Shown here: positions 9,064 to 19,458 of the stretch, piece after piece | How positions within the stretch are numbered: the first letter of the stretch is position 1 | Layout of the letters: every line of letters begins with the position of its first letter | Assembly (NCBI RefSeq): GCF_000429085.1 | Contig: NZ_AUBE01000012.1 | Location: 124,001-188,000, forward strand | Direction: 5' to 3' | DNA from: Streptomyces flavidovirens DSM 40150 | Lineage (GTDB): Bacteria; Actinomycetota; Actinomycetes; Streptomycetales; Streptomycetaceae | Length of the DNA stretch: 64,000 bases | Program-made: the position numbers and the translations under genes | Notes under the pieces: generated by a model | Seen by the model: only the letters and a program-made list of their open reading frames with translations | Told to the model about the DNA's origin: nothing | Database searches by the model: none

Positions 9064-9465
9064 TCCGGGGGCTGAGGCGTCCGTGGAAGTGGGCGAGTCC
9101 GCTGAGGACCTCTCCGGTGGCATCGAACGTGCACGCAAGGAACTTGTCGCAATCGCAGAAGGGCCCGGCCTCTGTCGTGACCGGGGCATGGATGTAGTGG
9201 TTCGGGCCGAGCGCGTGGTATGGACAGGCCCTTTCCTGAGCGGCAGCGGTTACCGCACTGTGTGACAACTCCTTCCCCCGGGTCCGGCGAGAATACTCAG
9301 GTGCCCCGTATGCGTATGCGTAGGGTTGTGGTGGTCGTCTGGCGCCGGCTGTATGCCGCGTCATGTGCCGCATGGGCGACATATCCGAACGTTTGGGGCC
9401 TCGCTGAACCTGCTGGGTGAACCCGTAAAGGATCTGCGGCGGAGCCTCCGGTAACGTCACAAGTT
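9064..9465. other. Divergent intergenic region, flavohemoprotein / RNase J
   Basis: No complete gene is supported. On the minus strand, 9240-9064 is open in a frame different from the globin's, with nearly all codons ending in G or C and Cys/Phe/Tyr-rich content (GPFCDCDKFLACTFDATG). It has a strong purine-rich stretch (GGGGGAAGGAG, about 9270-9280), but no good start and no stop before the globin. The right part holds a short direct repeat (TATGCG twice, about 9309-9320) and the RNase J leader, which has no clear ribosome binding site. Confidence 0.4.
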
Positions 9466-11151
9466 ATGAGCCATCCGCATCCCGAACTGAAAGCCGCTCC
9501 TCCCCTGCCCGACGGAGGGCTGAGGGTCGTCGCCCTCGGCGGCCTCGGGGAGATCGGCCGCAACATGACCGTCTTTGAGTACGCGGGCAAACTGCTCATC
9601 GTCGACTGCGGCGTATTGTTCCCCGAGGAGACCCAGCCGGGGGTGGACGTGATCCTCCCCGACTTCACGTCGATCCGGGACCGCCTGGACGATGTCGTGG
9701 GCATCGTGCTGACCCACGGCCACGAAGACCACATCGGCGGCGTTCCGTACCTGCTGCGCGAGCGGTCGGACATTCCTGTCGTCGGCTCGAAGCTGACACT
9801 GGCCTTCCTCGAAGCCAAGCTCAAGGAGCACGGCATCAGGCCGCGCACCGTACGGGTACGCGAGGGCGACCGGCGCAAGCTCGGCCCCTTCGACTGCGAG
9901 TTCGTGGCGGTCAACCACTCCATCCCGGACAGCCTCGCGATCGCGATCCGCACGGGTGCCGGCATGGTGCTGCACACCGGTGACTTCAAGATGGACCAGT
10001 TCCCGCTGGACGAGCGGATCACCGACCTGCGCGCTTTCGCCCGGCTCGGTGAGGAGGGTGTGGACCTGTTCCTCACCGACTCGACCAACGCCGAGGTCCC
10101 CGGCTTCACCACCTCCGAGCGCGATCTGAACCCCGCGATCGAGCAGGTCATGCGCACCGCGCCGCGGCGGGTCATCGTCTCCAGCTTCGCCAGCCACGTG
10201 CACCGCATCCAGCAGGTGCTGGACGCGGCTCACCAGCACGGCCGCAAGGTCGCCTTCGTGGGCCGGTCGATGGTCCGCAACATGGGCATCGCCCGCGAGC
10301 TGGGTTACCTGAAGGTCCCGTCCGGACTGATCGTGAGCCTGCGGGAACTGGAGAAGCTTCCGGACAGCAAGATCACCTTGGTGTGCACCGGTTCCCAGGG
10401 GGAGCCGATGGCCGCGCTGTCGCGGATGGCCAACCGTGATCACATGATCCGCATCGGGAAGGGCGACACCGTACTGCTCGCCAGCTCCCTGATTCCGGGC
10501 AATGAGAACGCCATCTACCGGGTGATCAACGGGCTGACCCGGTGGGGTGCCCATGTGGTCCACAAGGGCAACGCCAAGGTGCACGTCTCCGGTCACGCCA
10601 GCGCCGGTGAACTTGTCTACTGCTACAACATCGTCAAGCCCCGGCACGTCATGCCCGTGCATGGCGAGTGGCGCCACCTGCGGGCCAACGGTGACCTGGC
10701 CATCAGTACCGGGGTCGACCCCGACCGCGTGGTCATCGCCGAGGACGGCGTCGTCGTCGACCTCGTCAAGGGGCGCGCCTCCATCACGGGCAAGGTGCCG
10801 GCCGGTTATGTCTACGTGGACGGCATGACGGTCGGTGGCGCGACGGAGGCGTCCCTCAAGGACCGCCTCACCCTGGCGGAGGAAGGTGTCGTCACCGTCG
10901 TCGCGATCGTCGACGCCGACACGGGAGCACTCGCCGAGACCCCCGACTTCCTGGCCCGCGGCTTCGTCCATGACGACGCCACCTTCGAGCCGGTCATCCC
11001 GGTGATCGAAAAGGTCCTGGCCACCGCGGCCGAGGAAGGCGTCGGAGACGCCCACCAGCTCGAACAGCTCATCGCCCGCGCCGTGGCGTCCTGGGCGTTT
11101 CGGACCCACCGCCGCAAGCCGCTCATCATCCCGGTCATCATCGACGCCTGA
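9466..11151 (+). CDS. RNase J-family ribonuclease
   Basis: Protein of 561 residues with the metallo-beta-lactamase zinc motif HGHEDH near residue 82, a beta-CASP domain (GRSMVRNM; VCTGSQGEP; SSLIPGNE; HVSGHASAGEL) and the MPVHGEWRHL motif. The C-terminal domain is full length. RNase J has 5'-3' exo- and endoribonuclease activity in mRNA decay and rRNA maturation. The sequence resembles the Streptomyces core RNase J closely in length and N-terminus, but differs at many positions and is not next to dapA, where the core gene usually sits. A second copy is therefore possible. No ribosome binding site is clear before the ATG, so a leaderless or weakly initiated message is possible. Confidence 0.93.
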   Translation: MSHPHPELKAAPPLPDGGLRVVALGGLGEIGRNMTVFEYAGKLLIVDCGVLFPEETQPGVDVILPDFTSIRDRLDDVVGIVLTHGHEDHIGGVPYLLRERSDIPVVGSKLTLAFLEAKLKEHGIRPRTVRVREGDRRKLGPFDCEFVAVNHSIPDSLAIAIRTGAGMVLHTGDFKMDQFPLDERITDLRAFARLGEEGVDLFLTDSTNAEVPGFTTSERDLNPAIEQVMRTAPRRVIVSSFASHVHRIQQVLDAAHQHGRKVAFVGRSMVRNMGIARELGYLKVPSGLIVSLRELEKLPDSKITLVCTGSQGEPMAALSRMANRDHMIRIGKGDTVLLASSLIPGNENAIYRVINGLTRWGAHVVHKGNAKVHVSGHASAGELVYCYNIVKPRHVMPVHGEWRHLRANGDLAISTGVDPDRVVIAEDGVVVDLVKGRASITGKVPAGYVYVDGMTVGGATEASLKDRLTLAEEGVVTVVAIVDADTGALAETPDFLARGFVHDDATFEPVIPVIEKVLATAAEEGVGDAHQLEQLIARAVASWAFRTHRRKPLIIPVIIDA

Positions 11152-11256
11152 CGCGGGAGCCCCGGCGGCGTCGCGCCCTCGCCCGGCGGCGCCGGGTGCC
11201 GGGACGGCGACGCCGGGGCGCCCCGGCCCGGCACGAGGACCCGGAAAGGTGAATGG

Positions 11257-11985
11257 ATGGGTGCGCGTTTCGAGGAGCTCGACTGGCGCCCGACACCGCT
11301 GGGCGAGATCAGCCTGCGGCGCCGGCGCGATCCGGCTTCGGGCACCGATGTGTACGAGGTGAAGCTCGGTGACGAGTTCTTGATGTCCAGCCTCTTCACG
11401 GCGGGCGAGAAGGCGCTCACCCGGCTCGGGCTGGCGGGGTTGCCGGACACCGCACTGGACGTCGCCGTGGGCGGCCTCGGTCTCGGATACACCGCCCGGG
11501 CGGCGCTCGACGACCCGCGCGTGCGCTCGCTGATCGTGATCGACGCGCTCGGGGAAGTCATCGACTGGCACGAGCGGGGACTGGTACCGCTGGGTGCCCG
11601 CCTGGCGTCGGACTCCCGTTGCCGTCTGATCCACGGCGATTTCTTCGCGATGACCGGCGATCCCCGTGGCCTGGATCCCGAGCAGCCGGATCGCCGGTTC
11701 CACGCCATCCTGCTGGACGTCGACCATTCGCCGCGCCATGTCCTGCACCCACGCCACGCGGCGCTCTACCGGCCCGCCGGGCTGCGCGCGCTCGCGGGGC
11801 GTCTGCACCCCGGAGGTGTCTTCGCCCTCTGGTCGAACGATCCGCCGGACGAACAGTTCAACGCCGTACTCGCGGAAGTCTTCGCGCGATCGGAAGCCCA
11901 CGTCGTCGATTTCCCCAACCCCCTGCAAGGGGGAACCTCGTCCAACACCGTCTATGTGGCAAGGAGTCACACCGGCGGCCCGTGA
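11257..11985 (+). CDS. Spermidine-synthase-like SAM-fold protein
   Basis: Protein of 242 residues with a class I methyltransferase/aminopropyltransferase fold: a nucleotide-binding region DVAVGGLGLGYTA (about 68-80), an acidic strand-2 region SLIVIDALGEV and LLDVDHSP near the catalytic Asp position. Family members either make polyamines or are methyltransferases of unknown substrate; the length is short for a true spermidine synthase. The start has GGAAAGG 8 bases upstream; another ATG four bases earlier is out of frame. It sits alone between the RNase J gene and the carboxypeptidase gene. Substrate unknown. Confidence 0.72.
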   Translation: MGARFEELDWRPTPLGEISLRRRRDPASGTDVYEVKLGDEFLMSSLFTAGEKALTRLGLAGLPDTALDVAVGGLGLGYTARAALDDPRVRSLIVIDALGEVIDWHERGLVPLGARLASDSRCRLIHGDFFAMTGDPRGLDPEQPDRRFHAILLDVDHSPRHVLHPRHAALYRPAGLRALAGRLHPGGVFALWSNDPPDEQFNAVLAEVFARSEAHVVDFPNPLQGGTSSNTVYVARSHTGGP

Positions 11986-12055
11986 TCCCCATTCGGATGC
12001 GTCCGGTCGGCCCACCGGCCCTGCGCGCGGCACCGTCCGTTTTTACGCTGGTCCA

Positions 12056-13345
12056 ATGATCACCAGGTCCACTGTTCGCGGGGTTCTTTCCGGTGCGGTG
12101 TTCACTCTCGTCACCCTGGCCCTTCCGCAGCCACCGGCCGCAGCCGCCGTACACAACGATCCGCTGCCGCCGCCGCGGCCCGCGTCCGTCAGCAAGGCCC
12201 TCCTGCACCGGCCGGGCACCCACGTGCGCCTCAAGCCCGGGGCGCCCGCCCTCCCGCGAGGGGTGTCCGCCCTGTCGTGGCTGGTGGCGGACGTCGGTAC
12301 GGGCGACGTGCTCGCCGCCCACGACGCGCACCGGCGCCTGCCGCCGGCCAGCACCATCAAAACCCTCTTCGCCCTCACCGCCCTCCCCCGCCTTTCCGGC
12401 CGGGCGCTGCATACGGTCACCGACACCGAGCTCGCCGCGGTGGGCGAGGGCAGCAGCGTGGTGGGGGTGTCTCCGGGACACACGTACCGGACCGCGGATC
12501 TGTGGCGAGGGGTTTTCCTCAGCTCCGGCAACGACGCCGTGCACGTACTGGCGAAGATGAACGGGGGCTGGAAGGCCACGGCGGCGCAGATGCAGGCCAA
12601 GGCGCGTGCCCTGGGCGCACTGGACACCCATGTGGTCTCCCCGGACGGCTACGACGCTCCGGGCCAGGTTTCCTCCGCGTTCGACCTGGCTGTCTTCGGG
12701 CGGTCCGGTCTCGCGGATCCGCAGTTCGCCCGGTACGCGGCGACGGCCGATACACGCTTCCCCGGTGCCACGCGCCGCGATGGAAGCCCTACGTGGACGT
12801 TCCGGATCCGCAACACCAACCGGCTGCTGACCGGCAACGACGGGGTGAGGCGGTACCCCGGCATCATCGGCCTGAAGAACGGCTACACCTCCCGCGCGGG
12901 GCACACCCTGATCGCCGCCGCCGAGCGTGACGGCCGGCGCCTGCTGGTGACGGTGATGAACCCGCAGCGGGGCGGTGGGCACGCCGTGTACGAGGAGGCC
13001 CGCTCCCTGCTCGACTGGGGTTTCGCCGCCGTGGGACGGGTCCACCCGGTCGGGTCGCTGAAGCCGCCCGCCGTACGCCAGGACCCGCAGACCGCGCCGG
13101 TCCCGGCCGCGCAGGCCGCCGCGCTGCGCCGGGGGGAGCCCGGATCGGGCGTCGCGTATTCCTGGCTGGGCGCGCTCATCGGCGCGGCGTGCCTCACCGC
13201 GGGCGTCATCGTGTGGACGCGGGGCGGGCACAGTCGGCGGGCGTACGCGGGCCGGTTCGCGTCGGCTCTCGGGCCGGTCCGGGCTCTGGCGCGGCGGGGC
13301 CGGCCGCGTACGCCCCGGCCTCCGTCGCGACCCGGTCCACCGTGA
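12056..13345 (+). CDS. D-alanyl-D-alanine carboxypeptidase (S11 family)
   Basis: Membrane-anchored penicillin-binding protein of 429 residues. Order: signal peptide (1-30), a catalytic domain with the SxxK motif STIK, the SxN motif SGN (SSGNDAVHVLAK) and a KTG-type box as KNG (GLKNGYTSRAGHT), then a Pro-rich linker and a C-terminal membrane segment (about 365-385) with a basic Arg-rich tail. It removes the terminal D-Ala from peptidoglycan pentapeptides. The start is set by the signal peptide; the frame is open for about 390 bases upstream but that part overlaps the preceding gene. KNG in place of KTG is seen in some S11 members. Confidence 0.9.
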   Translation: MITRSTVRGVLSGAVFTLVTLALPQPPAAAAVHNDPLPPPRPASVSKALLHRPGTHVRLKPGAPALPRGVSALSWLVADVGTGDVLAAHDAHRRLPPASTIKTLFALTALPRLSGRALHTVTDTELAAVGEGSSVVGVSPGHTYRTADLWRGVFLSSGNDAVHVLAKMNGGWKATAAQMQAKARALGALDTHVVSPDGYDAPGQVSSAFDLAVFGRSGLADPQFARYAATADTRFPGATRRDGSPTWTFRIRNTNRLLTGNDGVRRYPGIIGLKNGYTSRAGHTLIAAAERDGRRLLVTVMNPQRGGGHAVYEEARSLLDWGFAAVGRVHPVGSLKPPAVRQDPQTAPVPAAQAAALRRGEPGSGVAYSWLGALIGAACLTAGVIVWTRGGHSRRAYAGRFASALGPVRALARRGRPRTPRPPSRPGPP

Positions 13346-13441
13346 GACGCCGTTCCCGAGGGGTGCTGATGCCCGTGAGCAGGGCGTCCTGCCGGATTAA
13401 TCGGATGCGGGCGCGGGGCGTGACCCGTACGGTCGGCGCCT

Positions 13442-13945
13442 GTGGAAGCCCTCAGTGAGAAACACATCCGCTCGTCCTTCGTGAACTGCACCAAGGGCGA
13501 GGCGGCCCGCCTGAAACTGCCCCTCGACTTCGCCGAACTGCCCTGGGAGGACCTGGACTTCCTCGGCTGGGTCGACCCGGGCGCACCACTGCGGGCGCAC
13601 CTCGTCCTGGCGCGGCCGGACGGGCCGCTCGGGATCACCCTGCGGGTGCCCGGCGCGGCCCGCACCAGCGCCGTGAAGTCCAGCCTGTGCCAGCTCTGCC
13701 TCACCGGGCACGCCTCTTCCGGCGTCTCCCTTCTCGCGGCGCCCCTGGCGGGCGCGCGGGGCCGCGCGGGCAACACCGTCGGCATCTACGTCTGCGCCGA
13801 CCTCGCCTGCTCCCTGTACGTACGGGGCAAGCGGCAGCCCAAGCTGCGCAGCGGCCGCTACGAGGAGAGCCTGAGCCTGGAGGAGCGGATAGCCCGCACG
13901 CTCGGCAATCTGGACGCCTTCGTGGCGAGGGTGACGCAGGGCTAG
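13442..13945 (+). CDS. FBP-domain treble-clef zinc-finger protein
   Basis: Protein of 167 residues matching the FBP (elongation-factor-G-binding, FusB-like) family: an N-terminal helical domain beginning with the typical RSSFVNCTKGEA and a C-terminal treble-clef with CQLC and CADLAC as the two zinc-ligand pairs. FusB-type proteins bind EF-G and rescue it from fusidic acid; the function of actinobacterial members is not established. The GTG start has no clear ribosome binding site, but a TACGGT box (13428-13433) about 8 bases before it could give a leaderless transcript. Confidence 0.85.
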   Translation: MEALSEKHIRSSFVNCTKGEAARLKLPLDFAELPWEDLDFLGWVDPGAPLRAHLVLARPDGPLGITLRVPGAARTSAVKSSLCQLCLTGHASSGVSLLAAPLAGARGRAGNTVGIYVCADLACSLYVRGKRQPKLRSGRYEESLSLEERIARTLGNLDAFVARVTQG

Positions 13946-13953
13946 CCGGGTCT

Positions 13954-14289
13954 CTACCGTGCGTCGGCCTGTTCCTGCTCGATCGTGAACGTGCTTCGGG
14001 TGTGGGACAGCCGCAGCAGTCTGGCGAGCGCGCGCGGGACGGCGCACAGCCGCAGATCGGTTCCGTGGGCCTTGGCCACGCGGGCGGCGGCCAGCAGCGC
14101 GTTCAGCCCCGAGCAGTCGCAGAAGGTCAGGCCGCCGCAGTCGACCAGGACCTGCCGGTGACGGGCCACGGCTGCCTGGACGGCTTCCCTGAGATCGGGC
14201 GCGCTCGCGACGTCGAGGTCCCCCGCCACGGTGATCCGGCAGCTGTCGGGCCCGGTGGCGTGGACGCCGACCTGGAGGGTGTCGTTCAC
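13954..14289 (-). CDS. STAS anti-sigma factor antagonist
   Basis: Protein of 111 residues with a STAS fold and phospho-acceptor region CDCSGLN (normally D-S-S-G-L; here Cys replaces the first Ser but the conserved serine is kept). It would be controlled by anti-sigma kinases and PP2C phosphatases, of which several are encoded in the window. The GTG start at 14289 is preceded by AAGGGGG. A start at 14322 is open but has no binding site. The start codon overlaps the stop of a candidate 18-codon leader ORF, so translation may be coupled to it. It is transcribed divergently from the chaperone operon. Confidence 0.88.
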   Translation of the reverse strand: MNDTLQVGVHATGPDSCRITVAGDLDVASAPDLREAVQAAVARHRQVLVDCGGLTFCDCSGLNALLAAARVAKAHGTDLRLCAVPRALARLLRLSHTRSTFTIEQEQADAR

Positions 14290-14342
14290 GGCGGCCCCCT
14301 TGGGATGCGATGCGCAGGGCATACGGGGTGGACGCGCTTCAT
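14286..14342 (-). CDS. Candidate 18-residue leader peptide of the STAS gene
   Basis: A short ORF, MKRVHPVCPAHRIPRGPP, begins at an ATG preceded by AAGGAG with 8 bases between. Its stop (14288-14286) overlaps the GTG start of the STAS gene in a GTGA arrangement. Strong initiation, tiny size and exact start/stop overlap suggest translational coupling. No codon repeat or attenuator-like hairpin is evident. Coding use is untested. Confidence 0.4.
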   Translation of the reverse strand: MKRVHPVCPAHRIPRGPP

Positions 14343-14353
14343 CCAGGGAACTC

Positions 14354-14396
14354 CTTGACCGGACATTCTGTCCAGCGGATGGAATGTCTTGACAAG
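14354..14396. promoter_or_regulatory. 43-bp dyad operator between STAS and chaperone genes
   Basis: The sequence has the symmetrical layout CTTG-N4-GACATTC-N13-GAATGTC-N4-CAAG, centred on about 14375. The right half-site overlaps the -35 box of the chaperone promoter. The dyad lies 12 bp upstream of the leader ORF start on the other side. It does not match the HspR (HAIR) or CIRCE consensus. A repressor or activator bound here could control both directions. Operator function is inferred. Confidence 0.5.
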
Positions 14397-14417
14397 CGCG
14401 GCGGGGCGTTTTATTCA
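14389..14417 (+). promoter_or_regulatory. Putative sigma-70-type promoter of the chaperone operon
   Basis: A TTGACA box (14389-14394) is followed after 17 bases by TATTCA (14412-14417), an arrangement close to HrdB-type promoters. The expected start is about 14424, leaving a 50-base leader to the J-domain gene. The -35 box overlaps the right arm of the dyad. Confidence 0.5.
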
Positions 14418-14473
14418 GGTTTTTGAAGAGGATTCCTCCATATCCGCAGGTCAGAGCGGGGGAGGTGAGTGCA

Positions 14474-14923
14474 GTGGCAGGGCCCACGTCGTCCGGCGGC
14501 CGACGCGACCATTACGCGGTCCTCGGTGTGGAGCCGACCGCTTCGGCCGGGCAGATCACGTCGGCGTACCGCAGGCTCGTGCGCGCGCTGCACCCCGACG
14601 CCCATCCGGACCGGCCGGCGCAGGACAGCCGGTTCGCCGACGTCGTGGTTGCCTACGGCATCCTGCACGATCCTGTCCGCCGTGCGGCGTACGACTCCCG
14701 GCTGGGTCTGGGCGGGCCGGGGCGGCCGGAGAGGCACCATGTCCCGGCCGGCGTCACGGTCCCGCTCACGGTGCGTGTGACGCCGCGCCCGGATCCGTTC
14801 CGTCGCGACGTGCCGCTGTGGGCGGGCCCGACCCGGGTGCGTCCGGTGTACGACGGGCCCCGCCCGCCGCGACTGAACCTGGCCGCCGACCGGTACCTGC
14901 TGTGGCAGTGGAGCGCAGGGTGA
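14474..14923 (+). CDS. J-domain (DnaJ-like) co-chaperone
   Basis: Protein of about 149 residues. The J-domain runs from HYAVLGVEPTASAGQI to about residue 75 and carries the essential HPD (LHPDAHPD) that stimulates Hsp70 ATPase. There is no Gly/Phe region and no zinc-finger, so it is a minimal type III J-protein, unlike the core DnaJ. The GTG at 14474 has GGGGGAGG 8 bases upstream; an in-frame GTG at 14465 overlaps that site. It lies 10 bp before a dnaK gene, so this gene and dnaK are the J and K partners of one operon. Confidence 0.82.
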   Translation: MAGPTSSGGRRDHYAVLGVEPTASAGQITSAYRRLVRALHPDAHPDRPAQDSRFADVVVAYGILHDPVRRAAYDSRLGLGGPGRPERHHVPAGVTVPLTVRVTPRPDPFRRDVPLWAGPTRVRPVYDGPRPPRLNLAADRYLLWQWSAG

Positions 14924-14933
14924 GGAGAAGGCA

Positions 14934-16807
<1,874 letters not shown>

Positions 16808-16811
<4 letters not shown>

Positions 16812-17455
16812 ACCGCCCGACCGACAGCGACGGCCCCCGTCGCGGGCCGTCGCTGGAGATCGTCCGGGACGGGCGACGGAGCGGTGGCTCCCCGGCCACG
16901 TTTACGGCCCGTGCCGGCCGGCGGGAGGAGCGGACCGGGCGAACCGCCGGGGCGCCGGCCGGCCGTGGCGGGGCCGACGCGCCTCAGCCGTCCCGCCAGG
17001 AGTCGCCCGCCGCGGAACTGCGGGAACGCACGGCCGACCTGCAACGGCTGAAGGCGGAGTACGACAACTATCGCAAGCGGGTACGCCGTGACCGGCTGGC
17101 GGTCCGCGAGATCGCGGTGGCCAACGTGCTCGGCAGGCTCCTGCCGGTGCTCGACGCGGTCACCGAGGCGGCCGGGCAGGGCGAGGTGACCGGCGGCTTC
17201 GAGCGCGTCGCCGAGGAGCTGCGTTCGGAGCTGGCGGCCCTGGGTCTGGAGTCGTTCGGGACAGTGGGCGACTCCTTCGACCCGTTCGTGCACGAGGCAA
17301 TCTCGTACCGCTGCACCGATGCGGTCGAGCGCCCGACCTGCACCGAGATCCTGCGGCCCGGATACCGGGTCGGCGACCACCTCCTGCGGCCCGCCCAGGT
17401 GGCGGTCGCCGAACCACCGGCCGGCCTGCGTGAAGCCGGAGGGACGGACGGGTGA
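16808..17455 (+). CDS. grpE: GrpE nucleotide exchange factor
   Basis: Protein of 215 residues. After a poorly conserved, Arg/Gly-rich N-terminus (1-60), a coiled coil (ELRERTADLQRLKAEYDNYRK) leads to the GrpE core with LLPVLDAVTEA, LGLESFGTVGDSFDPFVHEAI and a beta domain. GrpE releases ADP from DnaK. The ATG overlaps the dnaK stop (ATGA), so the two are coupled. The N-terminal part is longer and more basic than usual. Confidence 0.9.
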
Positions 17456-17466
17456 GGGTGTGAGCC

Positions 17467-18483
17467 ATGGCCCGGCTGCCGTCGGTGACGTCCGCCTGGG
17501 TGGTCGAGCGCCCGGGCCCGATCGCGTCGGCGCCGTTGCGGCTGGTGGAGCGCGAGGTGCGCGCACCGGGCCCGTACGAACTGCTGGCGCGCGTGCGGGC
17601 CTGCGGGGTGTGCCGGACGGACCTGCACCTGGCGGAGGGCGACCTGGCCCCGCGCAGGGCACACTGCGCGCCGGGCCATGAGGTGGTCGGCGAGGTGGTC
17701 GCTCGCGGGGCCGCCGTCCAGGACTTCCGCGTGGGCGACCGGCTGGGGGCCGCCTGGCTGGCGGGCACCTGCGGGCAGTGCCGCTTCTGCCGTACCGGAC
17801 GGGAGAACCTGTGCCACGACTCGCGCTACACCGGCTGGGACATCGACGGCGGATTCGCCGGCCACGTCGTGGTGGACGCCCGGTTCGCCTACCGGCTGCC
17901 CGAAGGGTGGAGCGATGAGGAAGCGGCGCCCCTGCTGTGTGCGGGGATCATCGGCTACCGGGCGCTCCAACGGGCGGACCTGCCGCCCGGCGGAAGGCTC
18001 GGCATCTACGGATTCGGCGCCTCGGCGCACCTGACCGCCCAACTGGCCGTCGCGCGGGGGGCCGAGGTCCACGTCGTCACCCGCTCACCGGCGGCGCAAC
18101 GCCTCGCGCTCGAACTGGGCGCGGCGTCCGCCGGAAGCGACGCGCCGGCCGATCCGCTGGACTCGGCGATCCTGTTCGCACCGGCCGGCGACCTGGTACC
18201 GGTGGCGTTGGCGGCGCTGGACCGGGGCGGGACACTCGCGATCGCCGGTATTCACCTGAGCACCGTCCCGCCGCTCGTGTACGACCGGCACCTGTTCCAG
18301 GAGCGGACCGTACGCAGCGTCACCGCCAACACCCGCGAGGACGGCCGGGCGTACCTCACCGAAGTGACGCGGCTGCGCCCGGCGGTGCGGGTGACGAGCT
18401 ATCCGATGCGGCTGGCGGACCGGGCGCTGGGTGACCTGGCGGCGGGGCGGATCACCGGGGTGGCCGTGCTCGTCGCACCGTGA
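17467..18483 (+). CDS. Zinc-dependent alcohol dehydrogenase family protein
   Basis: Medium-chain dehydrogenase of 338 residues: catalytic zinc site CGVCRTDLH and GHE, structural zinc loop CGQCRFCRTGRENLC, and a Rossmann domain with GIYGFGASAHLTAQLA in place of the usual GxGxxG. Resembles zinc-binding alcohol dehydrogenases (AdhP-type and quinone-oxidoreductase-like groups) that reduce aldehydes. It starts 11 bp after grpE and is likely in the same transcript, so its product may deal with stress-related aldehydes. The substrate cannot be assigned from sequence. Confidence 0.88.
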   Translation: MARLPSVTSAWVVERPGPIASAPLRLVEREVRAPGPYELLARVRACGVCRTDLHLAEGDLAPRRAHCAPGHEVVGEVVARGAAVQDFRVGDRLGAAWLAGTCGQCRFCRTGRENLCHDSRYTGWDIDGGFAGHVVVDARFAYRLPEGWSDEEAAPLLCAGIIGYRALQRADLPPGGRLGIYGFGASAHLTAQLAVARGAEVHVVTRSPAAQRLALELGAASAGSDAPADPLDSAILFAPAGDLVPVALAALDRGGTLAIAGIHLSTVPPLVYDRHLFQERTVRSVTANTREDGRAYLTEVTRLRPAVRVTSYPMRLADRALGDLAAGRITGVAVLVAP

Positions 18484-18556
18484 CCGACTGCGCCACCCGG
18501 TGCATCTTGCCGGGCGGCTCATGAGACGTGTGCGACGGCGGGGTACCACTGTGCGC

Positions 18557-19009
18557 ATGGCTGGTATCGAACTCAGGAGTTCCGCGTTCAACGACGGTGC
18601 GTTCATCCCGCGCCGCTACGCCAAGGAGGGCGAGGACGTCTCCCCCGACCTGTCCTGGTCCGGGGTGCCGGAGGGCACTTCGGAGCTGCTGTTGCTGTGT
18701 GAGGACCCCGACGCGCCGACGGGCACCTTCGTGCACTGGCTCGTCACGGGCATCGACCCTTCGAGCAGCGGCGTGGAGGCGGGGCAGACGCCGCAGGGCG
18801 GTCAGGCCCGGATGAACGGATTCGGCGAGTCGGGCTGGGGAGGGCCGCTGCCTCCTCCCGGTGACGGGGCGCACCGGTACTTCTTCCGGATCTACGCGCT
18901 CCCGGAACCTGCCGATCTGGCGGACGACGCGAGTGCCGCGGACGTGCACGCGGCGGTGGACAAGCAGCAACTGGCCAGCGGCACACTGGTCGGCCTCTAC
19001 CACCGCTGA
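18557..19009 (+). CDS. YbhB/YbcL-family PEBP-like protein
   Basis: Protein of 150 residues of the phosphatidylethanolamine-binding/Raf kinase inhibitor-like family: DPDAPTGTFVHWLV is the signature of the ligand pocket, followed by GDGAHRYFFRIYAL. Bacterial members are cytoplasmic with unknown ligands. The ATG at 18557 is used; an in-frame GTG six bases earlier is possible. The gene lies 73 bp after the dehydrogenase and may be transcribed with it. Confidence 0.88.
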   Translation: MAGIELRSSAFNDGAFIPRRYAKEGEDVSPDLSWSGVPEGTSELLLLCEDPDAPTGTFVHWLVTGIDPSSSGVEAGQTPQGGQARMNGFGESGWGGPLPPPGDGAHRYFFRIYALPEPADLADDASAADVHAAVDKQQLASGTLVGLYHR

Positions 19010-19144
19010 GGTCACCCGTCCTGGCGACATCTTCGGCCACCTGGCGGACAGTGCTGATCACGTACGCTGAGCCGGGGCGCCGGCCGGCACGTTCGCTTTA
19101 CCGGCGCCTCCTCCCGTCAGCAACGTCAGGATGGAAAGAGCCCC

Positions 19145-19399
19145 ATGGGAATGCTGGTCGTCATCGCGGGCATCGCCTGCATAGTGGTCCTCGGCATCAT
19201 CCTCGCAGCGGTCCTGATCGAGCGCAGCCGTAACAGCGGTGGCCCGGCGCCGGTCAACGGCGGTTACGCCAACCACCCGAACCAGCCCGCGCCGTACCCG
19301 ATGCCGCCGGGCCAGGCCTACTCCCCGGCGCCGCCGAACCAGCCCCCGTACAACCCCAATCCGTACACTCAGCAGCCTCCCTACCAGGGACGCGGTTGA
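19145..19399 (+). CDS. Small membrane protein with Pro-rich tail
   Basis: 84 residues: one hydrophobic segment (3-24) then a Pro/Asn/Tyr-rich C-terminus (about 38-80) with PNQPP-type repeats. Preceded by GGAAAGAG. No family recognised. The N-terminus looks like a membrane anchor with the tail in the cytoplasm or outside; which cannot be judged. Similar low-complexity small membrane proteins are common in streptomycetes, and no partner gene is evident. Confidence 0.65.
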   Translation: MGMLVVIAGIACIVVLGIILAAVLIERSRNSGGPAPVNGGYANHPNQPAPYPMPPGQAYSPAPPNQPPYNPNPYTQQPPYQGRG

Positions 19400-19458
19400 C
19401 GGCAACGGCTCGTGCGGGCGTGTAGAGGGACGGGCGGGCCCGGTGGGAGAATTGGGCC

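Noticed and set aside
9457..12033. 858-codon minus-strand frame under RNase J and the next gene
   Set aside because: Shadow of high-GC coding; the plus strand has HGHEDH and other RNase J motifs.
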